64,000 bases of DNA from Pterobdella sp. o SKG-2022 (Eukaryota; Annelida; Clitellata; Hirudinida; Piscicolidae): contig OZ038321.1 in NCBI GenBank assembly GCA_964035795.1, positions 248,001-312,000 of the forward strand. Direction: 5' to 3'. The notes beneath the pieces were generated by a model. The model ran no database searches and had not been told where the DNA came from. It worked only from the letters and a program-made list of their open reading frames with translations. Positions 45,349 to 57,218 of this stretch are shown here, piece by piece. The position numbers and the translations under genes were made by a program. Every line of letters starts with the position of its first letter. Position 1 is the first letter of the stretch.

Positions 45349-47905
45349 ATTCGGGTGTCTGTATCGATTGGGGTTGAATTTTGAAGGGTTTTTGGAGATC
45401 GAGTAGTTTGATTTTGGTGTTTTGTTTGAAACACAAATGTTTGAAGTGGTGAGAATTTTCGTTTTGGAAAACTTTAGTGGAGTTCGATAAAGTTGGAAAA
45501 CTTTTTGAGTTCAAAAAGTTTTGATAATTTAAACACCATTTTCGAAAATTTAAATTTTTCTAATATTGAGAAACTTCAGAAAATTTAAATCTTTTGTGAT
45601 TTACTCACAAATATGCCTTTTCAGACGGCTGTTATCATTGAAATAATAAATTTTCAAAAATGAAAACCAAACCTGCTAATTTGATTGCTAATTTGATCAA
45701 TAACCAAAAATATCCGAGCTTTTTTTTTAAAAACTTTTGTAAACTATTTCAACCGCAAACTCTGCTCCTTATATAGGATCAGTTGTGTCTCATTAAGATG
45801 AATATGCAAGGACAAAGTCCGATTGGAATGTTCTGAAAGGATTAATTTTAACTCGAATTTCTTCCAAATTCTCGAAATTTCGTTTGTTTATTTTAGTTTT
45901 TTTGCTATTTTATTTCAAAAATGATTTTTTTTTGACAATATGTGATAATCGTCTGAAAAAAGGGTTTGATTAAAAGTAAATGCAGTTTAATTCAATTTTA
46001 ATCGATTTATGTAGATGAAATTATCTCAAAATTTTTCACATAAATAAATTAAAATTTAATCATCAAGTTGAAATAAATCAAAAACTCAAATGAAATAAAA
46101 GATGTAGCGAAGGCTTTGGTGGTTTTGAAACTGAAAAATACTTTGAAAATGATTATTAATTATATTATTTTATATTTAAAATTTATTTATTCCATATTTT
46201 ATTCAAATTCTTTTTTGATTAATCTAAATTGAACAATATTTATTCGGTTTTAATTCAAAATTGAACCTTGAAAAGTACATTTGAATTTGATTTCCTGGAA
46301 GTTAACTTTTATTTCTACCATTATAATTTATTGGTTGATCGAAATTATAAAAAAATAGTTGAAAAAACAAAAAAAAAACAAAAAGAATAAAAAAACAATT
46401 TATTTAATAATTATCGTTCCATTCGAATATAATTTCAGAACTCTAGTTTATTAAGTTAAATTCATGCTGAAATCATATTTATTTTATTTTTGAAAAAAAT
46501 CACTTAGTCTCATTCGTTTGAATACTTTTTTGAAAGCTTCAAGTGTAGTCTATATGAAGTCCATTAAAGTACCATCAACTCTAATTAAAAATTACGACGT
46601 AACCAATTATAAATTTGAAAAAATTTTAAAAATAACAAAAAAATTTATGATAACAACAAAAATAATAACAAATAAAAACAAAAAAAAGAAAAATAATAAT
46701 CACATTATCTAGATAATATGATTGTTAAAATAATAATAACGAAAGAACAATAAAAAAATGACAAAAAATTTTTAAATGCCAAAAATGGAAACAAAATAAC
46801 GATAATAAAGTGAATAAAGATCATAAAGGGAATAACAACAAAAAAAAGAAAATAAAACAAAAGAAATAAAAACAAAGAAATAACAATATTAATCAAACAA
46901 AAAAACAAGAAAAACCTCAATAATAACAAAAAGAATAATAAAAATAGTAAAATAAATAATAAAAAAAACAAAAAAAATGAAATGAAAATAACAAAAAAAA
47001 ACAAAAAAAGTAATAAGAATAAATGTTACAACGAAAAAACAATAATAACAGCATAAAAAAATCATAATGAAAAAAAAATAATAAAAAAAATAACAATAAT
47101 GGAAATAATAATAACAAGAAAAAAAGTAATAACAAACAATAACAATAATATCTCGATTAAGCTGCAAATTGGCTGTGGTCTTATTTTATCGAGATAAACA
47201 TGTTATTTGGGGACATTTATAATTTCCACCTCCTTTTCAACAGTTCAGTGCCACCATCATTGGCTTTCGAGTTGATTTAACCATCATCCCCCTGTTCTAG
47301 AACTTTTGCAAAATTCACTTTTATTCATGTTTAAAACAGGCAAGTTATTCGTATAAAGTTTGTGCGCACCAAATATTGTTGGTAGGAGTGGTTTGTAAGG
47401 AAAGTCTGGATCTGTGAAGTACAAATGGTACATCACTGCTCTGCAGGAAGCAAAAGCTGACAGAAGAAAAGCATACAAATTATGGTTACAGTTATGTAAC
47501 ATGAAGAAAAACAAAGACACTGTGAACTCGAGCTTGCCTTTAGCCCCCATGTAGCAGTTTTCGAGTCATGTAACACCACCATAAGTACACAACTAGTTTT
47601 CATAAACGTGAGGTAACTTAAAAAAAAACAATGGATGTTGTTTTGCAAAATGAGGTAGCTAAATAATTTTCGATCTGAAAACATTCCTTTTTTTAATCAA
47701 AATCTGCTACTTTTCAAAACAAAATTTATTCAAATGCAAAAAATTCAAAGTCAGAATTTAAAATAAAAAATCAAACTCATCCCTATGCAACATAAATATG
47801 CAAAAGTAATCAAATTTTGCGAATAATTTTAACATCGACTTAAATAGCCTGTTCTTAAATAAGAACGAAACGCAAGCAAACGTCAAACTTCGTAAATAGT
47901 CATTT
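45349..47905. other. Intergenic region between two minus-strand genes
   Basis: It probably holds the promoter of the EMI-FAS1 gene at its low end and the 3' UTR/terminator of the next gene at its high end. An A-rich AAT/AAC simple repeat occupies about 46620-47150. No protein family is recognised in the short frames near 47284-47550. Confidence 0.4.
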
Positions 47906-50900
47906 TTATTTCTTTTTACCCTTTGCTATTTTCCCATTTTTCTGCTCGGTAACCTCCTCAGCTTGAGGCACCGTTTCTATTTTGATGCTTTTCTTAGAGC
48001 CCATCTCCTCTTTGATAGTTTTCCTTGGTGCGTTGCCTTTTTTTGATTTCTTGCTAGGTTTTTTGGGGTTTTGTTAAAATTTTACATTTTTCGAAAAAAA
48101 ATATTTAAAAAACATGGTCAAACATGCATATTCAACGAAATTTGAAAAATAATATCATGTTACACTGCGGTAGAATCCCAATAACTGGATAGAAAAGATC
48201 CCCTCCACTCAACTCTATTAAGCGAGTGCACATTTTTTTGGGCATATGATTTCTTATCCTTTTCAAGGCAACTCAACCAGGTTTTTGCTAGTCTGCCACA
48301 AAAACGATCCCCAGACAGAGGAAATTCGAGCAAGTCTTTTATACAAATGGATTAAGGTCTTACATGATTATACAAGCAAAGCCGACAGCTCTGCAGTAGC
48401 GTCACTATGTCAGAAACTTGAAGTTTTGTAAAGACTGAGCATGGAATTTTTTTTTTCTGCTTAACGCCACATATCTAGCTGATCATGAACCCATCGTTGC
48501 GCTGTAATCTTTGCAAAACAGCAACTGTTGGAACACAGTTTTCACTGCCATGTAACAAGGTAGAATGCACACAAGATGTGTATAATTTGCCACAAAATTT
48601 CAAGATGATTTGTAAAAAAGTAGGCATTGGAAAATTGTCCAAATTTTTTTTCAAGCAACTGTACATCTAGAAATGATTGGCAACTCAAAACCTCCATCTG
48701 CTCACAACATATCACGAAGGTTGCAAAACTTGGGTTTTATATTCTTTGTGGTGTGGATGTGGCTCAAATATTGAGCCAAAATGAGACAGCAAAGACGATC
48801 ATAAACATGATTTTCAGCTTTCCAGACAAAAGTTATACTCCTTTTAAGCCCAGAGAAAGCACGTGGTGCATAAAACTGAGTTGTCGCCAACACCTTTGCG
48901 GCATACACGGCAAGCAAAAGCTACATTTAACCCGAGATTTATTTCTTTCTAATTTTGAATTCTTTTTATAAAATTTGGATATAAAAACTTCTAATGTTTT
49001 GAAAATAAAAACCAAGTTATCAGCATAGAAAAGTTTCTAAGAAACGCATGTTTTAAACTCTCTAGACAAAGTTCTGCTTTAACTACATACACACAACAGC
49101 CCACTCATCAACTTCGAGCTTCCTCATTGCCCACCAAATCGTTTTGCACGAGAAGTGATTAAAACCCTACTTTATGGCAACGATAGCAAAAGAGTGGTTT
49201 TGACAGTTAGGTATTTATCCTGAAACTGACAAACTAGAAACCCCTTGTCAATGACGTTTCAATGCAAAATTATATTGGCAAAAAATAAATAGTAAGCACA
49301 CTTTGAAATATTTTAAAATGACTCACCTGCAGCAAAAGCACATGCAGCAGAAGAGCATGACTATGAAGATAATTGCTCCTACGATGATCGGCAAATCTCG
49401 AAATTTATATATTTTAACAGTTGAAAAAATTATTCGAAAGTTTTTGAATTCATTGAAATCAAAACCAAATTATTATTTTCAATCAATAAAACTAAGAACA
49501 ATATTTTTCAATGGGAGATTTCAACTCGGGAATAGACTCAAATTGCAAGACACGATTATATAATAGATATGAAGACTAAGATGGGGCGTTTGATGTGAGA
49601 AAACTGAAACAAGTATAAGTCTAAAAAACGAAAAAAATTGCTGTTGATTTTATAACTGAAAACAAGACCGAAGTATTATCAACCCCAAATATTCTGCATC
49701 GACATAGTTTCTCAACGTGGTAGCCATCAAAAAGGGCTTGCTTCTCATTCCCTCCTCCTCATCATGAAAATAATATGAGAATCCATGGACATCTCTACAA
49801 ACCTTTTCGATAGCATTGAAGAAAAGATATCTGGTTAGCTGTGATGCACAAGATCTTTCTAGATCAATTCCTCTACAAATTTGTATATAAATGATGGAAA
49901 AAATATTCAAAATGCTCCGGATCTGCTAAAACAAACTAAACTCACACCTAAAGCCATAATGGATCCCTGCGTTTTATCTTGAGCTCATGTATTTTATCTT
50001 CGAATTCTCTATTTGACAACAACCTACTTCAACTCTCAATTAATTCAAACCTCCAACTTTCACATCCAACCATAGAACAAGTACACATTTTTTAATTCCG
50101 ACACTGCTAATGCTTCAACCATCTCATCTAGTTTTTTCTAGCTTGGAAAACTGTAACTCCTTTCTCTGCGGGCTGCCAATATATCTTTTGCGTAAATTTC
50201 AATTCCTCTAAAACAACTGCTTGCTTCACCTCTTCCACGTCTTGGATGTCTGCACTGGTTTCCAGCTGTCAAAAGACGCCAGTTAAGATTTTTATGGCAC
50301 GTTGTTTTGATTCTCAAGCTTAAGCAGCCAGCCTGTGATCGTCTATCTTTTAGTCACATCTATCGACAACTCGAATCTTTACAGATTGACCTCCAGATTC
50401 ATCAACCTGTTTCTTCAAGTTTGTTCATAAGTCGCTCTTCTCACCATGTCCAACGTCTGTGAAACTCTCTCCCTCAATTTAAGTTCATCACCTTCTTTCA
50501 AAAACTTTCGCTAAATTTTGAAAACTCACATATACTATAGAAAATTTTATTCACAATTTTCACAACTTTTTGAGTGCTTTCGGACAAATTTTGGAAGCCC
50601 AAGCAGAACAAGAGAGGTAGTGCCTAGTGGAGAAGGCTGGGAGCATTATAAAGCCATTTTTTAAACTACATTTTCTTTTTAATGAATGAGAGTTTACAAG
50701 TAATAATAATATAGATACGATTCGTAGATTCTTCTTGCAATGGTTTTTCAGTAGATGGCGCGTAAGTGGATTTGACATAGTCAACAATGTGAATACGCTT
50801 TACGACATTGGGCGCTTTGGGTCCGCCTTTTGTTTAGGGGTTTATTAAAAGTAACTTTAAAGCAAAAAGTTTTTAGACTAAACAGATAAAAATAATGATA

Positions 50901-53570
50901 TACATAAATCAATATATATATATATATATAGTTTTCAGTTATGAATACTCAAATGGATTCTTACTGCCTGCTGGACGGAGCTCTGGAATTGAATAAAATA
51001 TTAGTGAGTGAAAAAAAAGAAAGTTTAGCATACCATCATAAAGGACTTCTAGATCGCATATTAGGGCATCTTTTTCGTTAGCTATATCCATACTCTCCGA
51101 GAAACCTGTTGAGTCCACATCTATATAGATGCTCCATCTAAACGCAAGCAATTTTTAAGATAGCTCATACTTGGTTTTGAAGATTTAATCTTCATATGAA
51201 ACAAAAGACAAAGAATAGAATCTATAAATGCTTTATCAGTATAGTTTTCCATTAAACCCTAATGGGGTGTGGTAGTATGGAAAGGCATTGATAAAATTTG
51301 AAATGTCACAGTTCTCAATGATTTATGCATAGTTAATCGTGCATTTTAATATTTAATAGAAAACAATATTCAGTATTGGGCCCAATACTTACCCTGGGAT
51401 AGTGTTCACTTTGTCGATCAAGTATGCGTTACTGAAATACACTTTTGTGCACGTTTCCCTTCAAAGTTCATTTCCACATTCAATTTTTTTTCGTGGCGAA
51501 TAAAATTTCTCCTACTTTTTTAAAACTCTCAACCAAATTATTTAGATTTGAAAAGTATTAATTTAAAAGTCTTTGAAAATGAGTTTTGGAAGGTTACCTT
51601 GGTACATTTAAACATTCTGGCAAAGAAAACGGAAACCTTCTGTCTTCTATGCCTTTCTGCGCCCAGGGACAAGTCCCAAAACTCTTTATGTCTTTTGCCG
51701 CCATCCTTTTTTTCTCAAAGGGCGCTTTTGAGGTTGCATTATTAGCAGCGGCTCCAAAGGGAAAAGTTTTTGCAACGTTAGTAATTATTGGCACCTTATT
51801 TTTCTTACTTTCATTAACTAAACGGTAAGCTGGAATAGAATACAAATATAAGTTATTGTAAATTAAATGCTCAAAGCGTATCATACCGTCATAATAGAAA
51901 CTGATCTTGCATATTCTTGCGGATTGATGTCCATTAATTAATTTGACTTTTCGAGTGTAATTTGTTCCTTCCGGAAGCAGGTTGAAGATCCATCTGAAGG
52001 TGATACATTTTATAGCAAGATTTAATAATTTTTTGATTCCCAAATAAATATGAAAATAAGACATATTTTCTAAAATAGAATTTTTTTATTTCCATTGCTT
52101 TTTGGTCTATACTATATTAATTATTTGTGCAGCCTAAATGGTATTTCGTAGTATGGAAAAGCCTGAAGAATAACATTCCATATGTGGCCGTTTTCATTGA
52201 TTGACGCCTAGTTTATCGTGCATTTGTAATGAATGAAAAGTTCAGGAATGAAGACAATACTTACCCTTTTGCGTCATGCTCTTCTTTACTGATCTGATAT
52301 TCATTCTTGAGAGTGATCATTAAGCAATCTCTTCAAAGTTTAATTTTTCCATTTAAACTATAAATTTCATTTAAAAAATTGCCAATAGAATTCATTGGTA
52401 TTAGTTGCAATGGCAGCTTAAAATGAAGGTATCTTCATTCAAGTAAACAATATTATCTCTTTAAAATGATTAATCATGTTACGTTATTTCTAGGCATCTT
52501 TTCAACTCAAATGGGAATCCTGAACCTTCTGTGATTGCCTCATTGTTATTACAATCAGTGATAGATTCAACATGGCTGTTCTTCATTTTGAATCTTTTCA
52601 TAGAAGTAGTATGAGTATTTCTGGGACCTTCTGGACCATCGGGGGCATCAGCATGATGTGTTGTAATAGATACATCGCAGGTGCCTGTTGTTCAATCATA
52701 TTTTGGATTTAACTTTTCAATAAAGTTCTTTTAAAAACTGTTTTTCAGAAATCAATATTTTTCGAAGATTTCAACTTATATCAGCACTTTTAGTTTCTCA
52801 ACTTTTTAATAATAGCTTCATGTCTGCCTTCCTTGATACCATTCCTCCAGCTCTCGTTAAGGACCTTTTTTAATACATTCTCACATTATTAAATTATTGA
52901 ACTCACATTATCAAGTATACAAACTTATTTTGTATACTTGATAATGTGAGTTCAACTTACGAAAAGCTTCGTGTTATTATTCAGTTAATAAGTGTTTGAT
53001 TCAAATCTTTCTTTGTTAATAGGCTAGTTTAGTTAATCATTTTGCTTACTGCTTTCCACTTCCTATCTCGTCTTCCATTATTTCGTCTTACCTTGAGAAC
53101 TTCTCTTTGGACCCTCTGTCGTTTATAATTATTGAACTATCGCCAATATTTCTTTTTTTTTGAAATTATCGGTGAATCTGTTGTTTAACTCACACAGATT
53201 CAGCGACTTTTACAAAACCCACAATGCTAGCTCCTGCTTACAATTGCATTTGAGATGATAGTTTTCAAGCTCCCTTTAAACTGTTTTGAGCCACGACAGT
53301 CCTTGTCGAACCAAGGCTCAAACGGTTTTTTCAATGTTTTCAGGGAAAAAAGGTTGATATATTCACTGAATAATATTTTTTATTTTATCTTTTGAAATAT
53401 TTCTAAAAGCTCTTTAAAACTACCTTACTTACTAATCCTATTTGAATGTCCTAGAGGGATGACAATGCCGACTGCATAGTCATTTGCGATGAGAACAATT
53501 GAAAAACAAAAATACCTTCTCGCCAGAGGATGAAAACTAAAGCAAAAATATAGCGGCTCGAAGAAGACAT
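47906..53570 (-). CDS. Type I membrane protein with duplicated unknown C..W..C ectodomain cassette (new gene model)
   Basis: Exons inferred on the minus strand: 53570-53516, 52684-52483, 52330-52265, 51993-51887, 51829-51598, 51458-51393, 51137-51034, 50982-50965, 49870-49684, 49396-49327 and 48053-47906. Exon 1 is a signal peptide (MSSSSRYIFALVFILW). Exons 3-5 and 6-8 are paralogous cassettes with the same phases: a Cys-bearing strand (DCLMITLKNEYQISK / TCTKVYFSNAYLIDK), then GW...ARIC.ISFYYD / GW...ALIC.LEVLYD. Linkers ending FPFELKRCLEI and FPFSLPECLNV precede them. Exon 10 is a transmembrane helix (IIVGAIIFIVMLFCCMCFCC) and exon 11 a Lys-rich cytoplasmic tail ending KGKKK. Phases match at all junctions except exon 9 to 10, which I could not resolve. 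The domain is not recognised; spacing is unlike ordinary Ig domains. AATAAA overlaps the stop codon. Confidence 0.6.
48440..48940 (-). mobile_element. Decayed LINE C-terminal fragment
   Basis: Minus-strand remnants of a LINE polyprotein with many stops: CRVCRKGVGDNSVLCTTC near 48900 and KLYTSCVHSTLLHGSENC near 48570, followed by LQRLQRNDGFMIS and ICGVKQ. These are the blocks that end a common family of animal LINE polyproteins (CAVCRKGVG...; VRS..LHGSETW; R.DR.MIRW.CGV). It lies in the last intron of the membrane-protein gene model. Confidence 0.65.
50040..50530 (+). mobile_element. Ancient relic of the CR1/L2-type LINE 3' end
   Basis: A diverged copy of the C-terminal coding part of the element at 10347-14940. 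Recognisable pieces are NSFLCGLPIYLL, then LHWFPAV, a segment like LKLKQPAYLYDRLS, IHQPVSS and LWNSLPQFKF (frames change repeatedly). It sits antisense in an intron of the membrane-protein gene and shows that this LINE family has a long history here. Confidence 0.7.
52897..52955. repeat. Perfect 27-bp hairpin
   Basis: The arms TTGAACTCACATTATCAAG (plus TATACAAA) and their exact reverse complement are separated by 5 bases (52924-52928). It is followed by CTTACGAAAAGCTTCGT, the word shared with the foldback element at 25926-26131. It lies in intron 1 of the membrane-protein gene model. Confidence 0.85.
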
Positions 53571-53881
53571 TTCTTGCAGTTTCTATTTTTCTAACGTTTT
53601 TTCATCTCACATGAAAGAAAGAAAACTATCTTAAAAATATTTTTCAACAATAAAAAACGTTAAATCACGTAATATTAAAAATGAATTTTTATTCAAAAAA
53701 AAGCCAAAGTAATGGGTTGAGAAGGAAAAGTGCACTAAAAATATTGGTTTTCATTGCAAAACTATCCAATCAATTTTAATGAAATTATTTTTGATAGTAC
53801 TTTTTATCTCAGTTGTTTTAATTCTTCGAGCCAAACGTAAATATTCAAATGAAAACACTTTTAGTAGTTTATTTTATTCCA

Positions 53882-53962
53882 CGAAACTTTTCGTAAGATG
53901 AACCTACATTATAAAGTGGAGGTACAAATATTCAGTCGAACAATGTGAGTTCAACTTACGAA
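53882..53962. repeat. Short foldback repeat related to the 52897 hairpin
   Basis: The left arm TTCGTAAGATGAACCTACATT (53890-53910) and right arm AATGTGAGTTCAACTTACGAA (53942-53962) are imperfect reverse complements. Both resemble the end of the hairpin near 52940-52972. Confidence 0.65.
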
Positions 53963-54800
53963 GATCGTTTTTTTCTTTCTTGCGTTTGAAAGCTTCGTTC
54001 AACTCATTTCGCTTTTTGCAAACCACACCGTTTTCCCATGGCAAATCTCTTTTTGGTTTGATTTTTTTTAGGACATATTTTTCAGCAGCTTCAGCGTGAG
54101 CTGTTATTATATTTCCATAAATATCGTTTGTTGAAAAGTTATCAGGATTAAGGTTTTGCAATTGTTCAAATCGGTTCCTGATTTCTACAGCATAGCTATT
54201 TTTTATATTTCCATCATTTAATCATTTCGACCAATCATCACTCATTGTTTTTTTGATTTTTGAGATATTTGATCTTAGAGACAATCTGATCTTTGCTGCA
54301 CATATCCTGTGATCTGATTCAAGTGGTGAGTATGTGCTGAACGAGCGACAGTCAATAAGCACTATTTTTCCATTTTCTGTTCAAGTTGACTTCTGGTACA
54401 GTTTGGATAAGTGAAAGTCCATAATTTTCCTTTATTTTTTTGAAACTTTGTGGAAATATTGACTAGACCACAGTCGATTGTTAAATCTAACAAATACTCG
54501 CCATTTCTGTTTGTATAATTATGGTAGCTATTTCCTAAAAATTAATTATTGTCGATTTTAGCATTCATACCACCTCCTATAATTAGCACATTATGTTTGG
54601 GAATTTTTTTGATTGAATCTGTCAATTGATGGTAAAAGTTTTGTATATCTAATTCGCCAGAGCAATTTGTAGGACTGTAGCATGATATCACAGTTGTTTT
54701 TGGGTTTCCATTAACCATGATTCGTGGACTGATTGATTCAACGTTCAGTTAATTAGTAATAAAAATATTCCGTCGTTGTTGTTTTTCGTCGGTTCAATAA
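53960..54800 (-). mobile_element. RTE-type LINE endonuclease relic
   Basis: Minus-strand remnants of an APE endonuclease and the following linker, broken by stops and frameshifts. Seen in order: SPRIMVNGNPKTTVISCYSPTNCSGELD (residues split by the decay), NFYHQLTDSIKKIPKHNVLIIGG.MNAKI, RNGEYLLDL, QKNKGKLWTFTYPN, NRKWKNS, YSPLESDHRICAAKIRLSL, then AHAEAAEKYVLKKIKPKRDLPWENGVV and KRNELNEAFKRKKEK. This is the order of RTE elements. The Asp of the usual GGDMNA is replaced by Gly. The RT itself is absent. Confidence 0.85.
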
Positions 54801-54809
54801 TAGGTCTAA

Positions 54810-56140
54810 ATCCTAGAAAACAAATTTGATATAATAAAATGTTTGAATAATAAATCATTAACTAATTAGTTACCTGATGATGATATAGAATACATCGTAG
54901 TGAGTAGGGGTCTGTCTGGTGTACCTTCTCCAGCTTTGCGCCTCATGCGTTTCTTTATGCAAACAAACTTTGACAGGATTATCTATGAGCCATTTTTATT
55001 CAATTAAAACATGGTCATATAGAAATTTTGGCGTTGTTTCACCTTTTTCTCTTTGGTTTTGGAAGTTGAAATTTCCTTCATCAATGGCAAAAAAATATAG
55101 CAAAAATAATATAATTTTCAAAATTTTTTCTCTAAACTGTTTGAACATCAATGTCATTTCCACCAACAAATCTTGGAGTTTTCTTGAGATTGTGCCAGAA
55201 ACTTGTGAAGTACATGAATAAATGCTTGTTTTCATGAATTTCTAGTCGTTGCTAGCAGCCATTGAGAGTTCAAGGGTGGTGGCAAGCCCTTGTTGAACAC
55301 CAAAGATGAAATTTGAGGTACTTCGACGTTACCACACTCAGTTTCTTAGTTTCTGAATTGTTCAAGTTTTTAAGATTTCTGTATAAGTAAAAAAAGTTTC
55401 AAATACTAAGTAGAATTAAAACTGTATGAAGATTGTGCAAAGTTGGACAAGCCTTAATGTTCAAACAACTCAAGAATTAAACAATTAACTAATTCAATTG
55501 AAAATCTGTGACAAAAATTCTAAAAAAAGAAATAAAAAACGGATAAAAATTCAAAGTTATTAATAAATCAAATTGCAAGTTCACAAAAATTCGAGATAAG
55601 CTCCCGAAATTTTCGTCCTGGTAGTAACTTGGAAAGATTGAAATGCAAAATCAATAATTTCAATAAATTTTAAATTAATTATCTAATACCAAATAAAACA
55701 ATAAATTACTTAAAAATATATAGTAAAATTCAAATATCCTAAGACGTTAAGTAAACTCATTTTTATTTTGAATCAATGTGAACAAGCATATAAATAATAT
55801 ACAAATAACACATTGGTGAAAATGGAAATTGAGTTTAAAAAACAACGTTAAGTTGTTCACACAAGATCAAGCTAAATGACAAAAAACTAAATTGATATAA
55901 AAACTAATAAAATTTACCAAAAAAAAAAACAATTATATAATGAAATTATTTGTATCAACTGCAGTATTCTAAGTTTTTTTCTCGAATGGCTCGCTGGCTT
56001 TGAAGTCGCTGTGGAAGGAGCATTCCTGTTTGAGAAAAACTCTCAGTTCTTGAAAATTGAAATGTTATGCATAGTGAAGATTATTGTTTATTCAATTTGT
56101 TGGACACTTCATCGGCATTCATTTAATATTCAATAAAAGC
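54810..56140. other. Intergenic AT-rich DNA
   Basis: No gene recognised. A plausible intron-like gap (GTAACTAA...TTTTCTAG) on the minus strand near 54800-54870 joins the RTE relic to an unrelated short frame, but nothing supports it as a real gene. Confidence 0.35.
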
Positions 56141-56149
56141 GTTCAGTTG

Positions 56150-56221
56150 ACTCACATAGCTCAGCTGGTAGAGCATTAGAGTGGTTATCTAAAGTAACCG
56201 GGTTTAAGCCCGCGCGGGCCG
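56150..56221 (+). tRNA. tRNA-like sequence (probable pseudogene or SINE head)
   Basis: TAGCTCAGCTGGTAGAGC is a perfect D-arm/A-box. It is followed by an anticodon arm TTAGA-GTGGTTA-TCTAA (5-bp stem, 7-base loop, anticodon position GGT, Thr) and a T-arm-like CGGGTTTAAGCCCG. The T-loop is one base short (TTTAAG instead of TTCGANN), and the 5' acceptor strand does not pair with the CGCGGGC at the 3' side. So a functional tRNA is unlikely; a Pol III-derived pseudogene or SINE start fits better. Confidence 0.5.
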
Positions 56222-56229
56222 ACTATTAT

Positions 56230-57218
56230 ACACACAAAAGAAACGCCCTGTGAAACATCTGTTGAGCTAACGAAACTCCAACATGGGACGAATGAGAGTC
56301 GATCTGAAAAAAAAGCGTTTGCGATATTGCAAAAGCCCTGAGCTTATTGTTGCTTATAACTAAATTCTATTTTGACTTTCAACACTATTTGTTCAATATA
56401 AAAAAAAGTTGGTAAAACAGTTAATGTGGAAACTACGCAAAAATTCACTGAATTCTTTTTCGATCAGGTTTTTGTAACCGAAGATACCAAATCTTCCATA
56501 ATTCCAGCTAAGATCCAATTAAAGAGGTGGAAACTTTTTCAGAGATTTTTTAAGGTATTTGAGGAAAAAACTTCATAACTAAATGCTGGAAACATAACAA
56601 TAATAATGATTTTTAGTTTACAAACAAAAGCATTCAATTTTGTACTTATTTGGATTTTAAAGCACTAATCACAGAGTTACAGGTGAATGAGAGAATAATC
56701 ACTTTTTTTGGTTTTTTCAATTTATTTTTTCTGTGAAAACCACAAATTATTATTTCTTTCACTGAGTTTTTTTTCAAAAGTATATATTTTGCAGTCCATT
56801 CCGATTAGAAAAAGTCATTTGAAATGGATTTTATTTTGTTCTCAGTCTTTTTCGTTCCCAGTAAACAATAATAGAATCTCCATCATTTTTTTTGTTTCCA
56901 ATATTTTTATTAATTTGTTTTTTTTTATTATTTTGATTTTTTTTTTTCTTGTTTTTGCTTTTATTATTTTGATAATTTTTTTGTTTCTTTTATTTTTGTT
57001 TTTATTATTTTTGTTGTTGCTCATGTCTCCAGTCCATATATATAACAACACACACAACAGATGCTGCAATTCAAAGTCCTCTCCCAATCATTTCAAATTT
57101 AAATGTTTAATTCAAAATGGAGAACTTATGATTAAAAAAAAATATGAATATTATTACAACATTAATAAATATTATTAAAACTACCCACAAAGCATCCGAA
57201 TAAAAGACAGTTTTAAAA
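56230..57218. other. Upstream region of the LRR gene
   Basis: AT-rich, with a T-rich block at 56890-57010 and TATATATAAC near 57035, about 180 bp before the LRR start codon (possible TATA-like element, weak). No other gene is recognised. Confidence 0.35.

Noticed and set aside
45287..45514. 75-codon frame rich in Gln/Lys upstream of the EMI-FAS1 gene
   Set aside because: It lacks an ATG at its start and a signal sequence. A different frame at 45348-45270 gives a proper signal peptide with a phase-matched donor.
50939..51151. Ending the membrane-protein gene at the stop after ELRPAGSKNPFEYS
   Set aside because: Possible as a soluble isoform, but a GTAAGA donor after ELRPAG keeps phase with the next exon and with a clear transmembrane exon and tail downstream, so the longer model is preferred.
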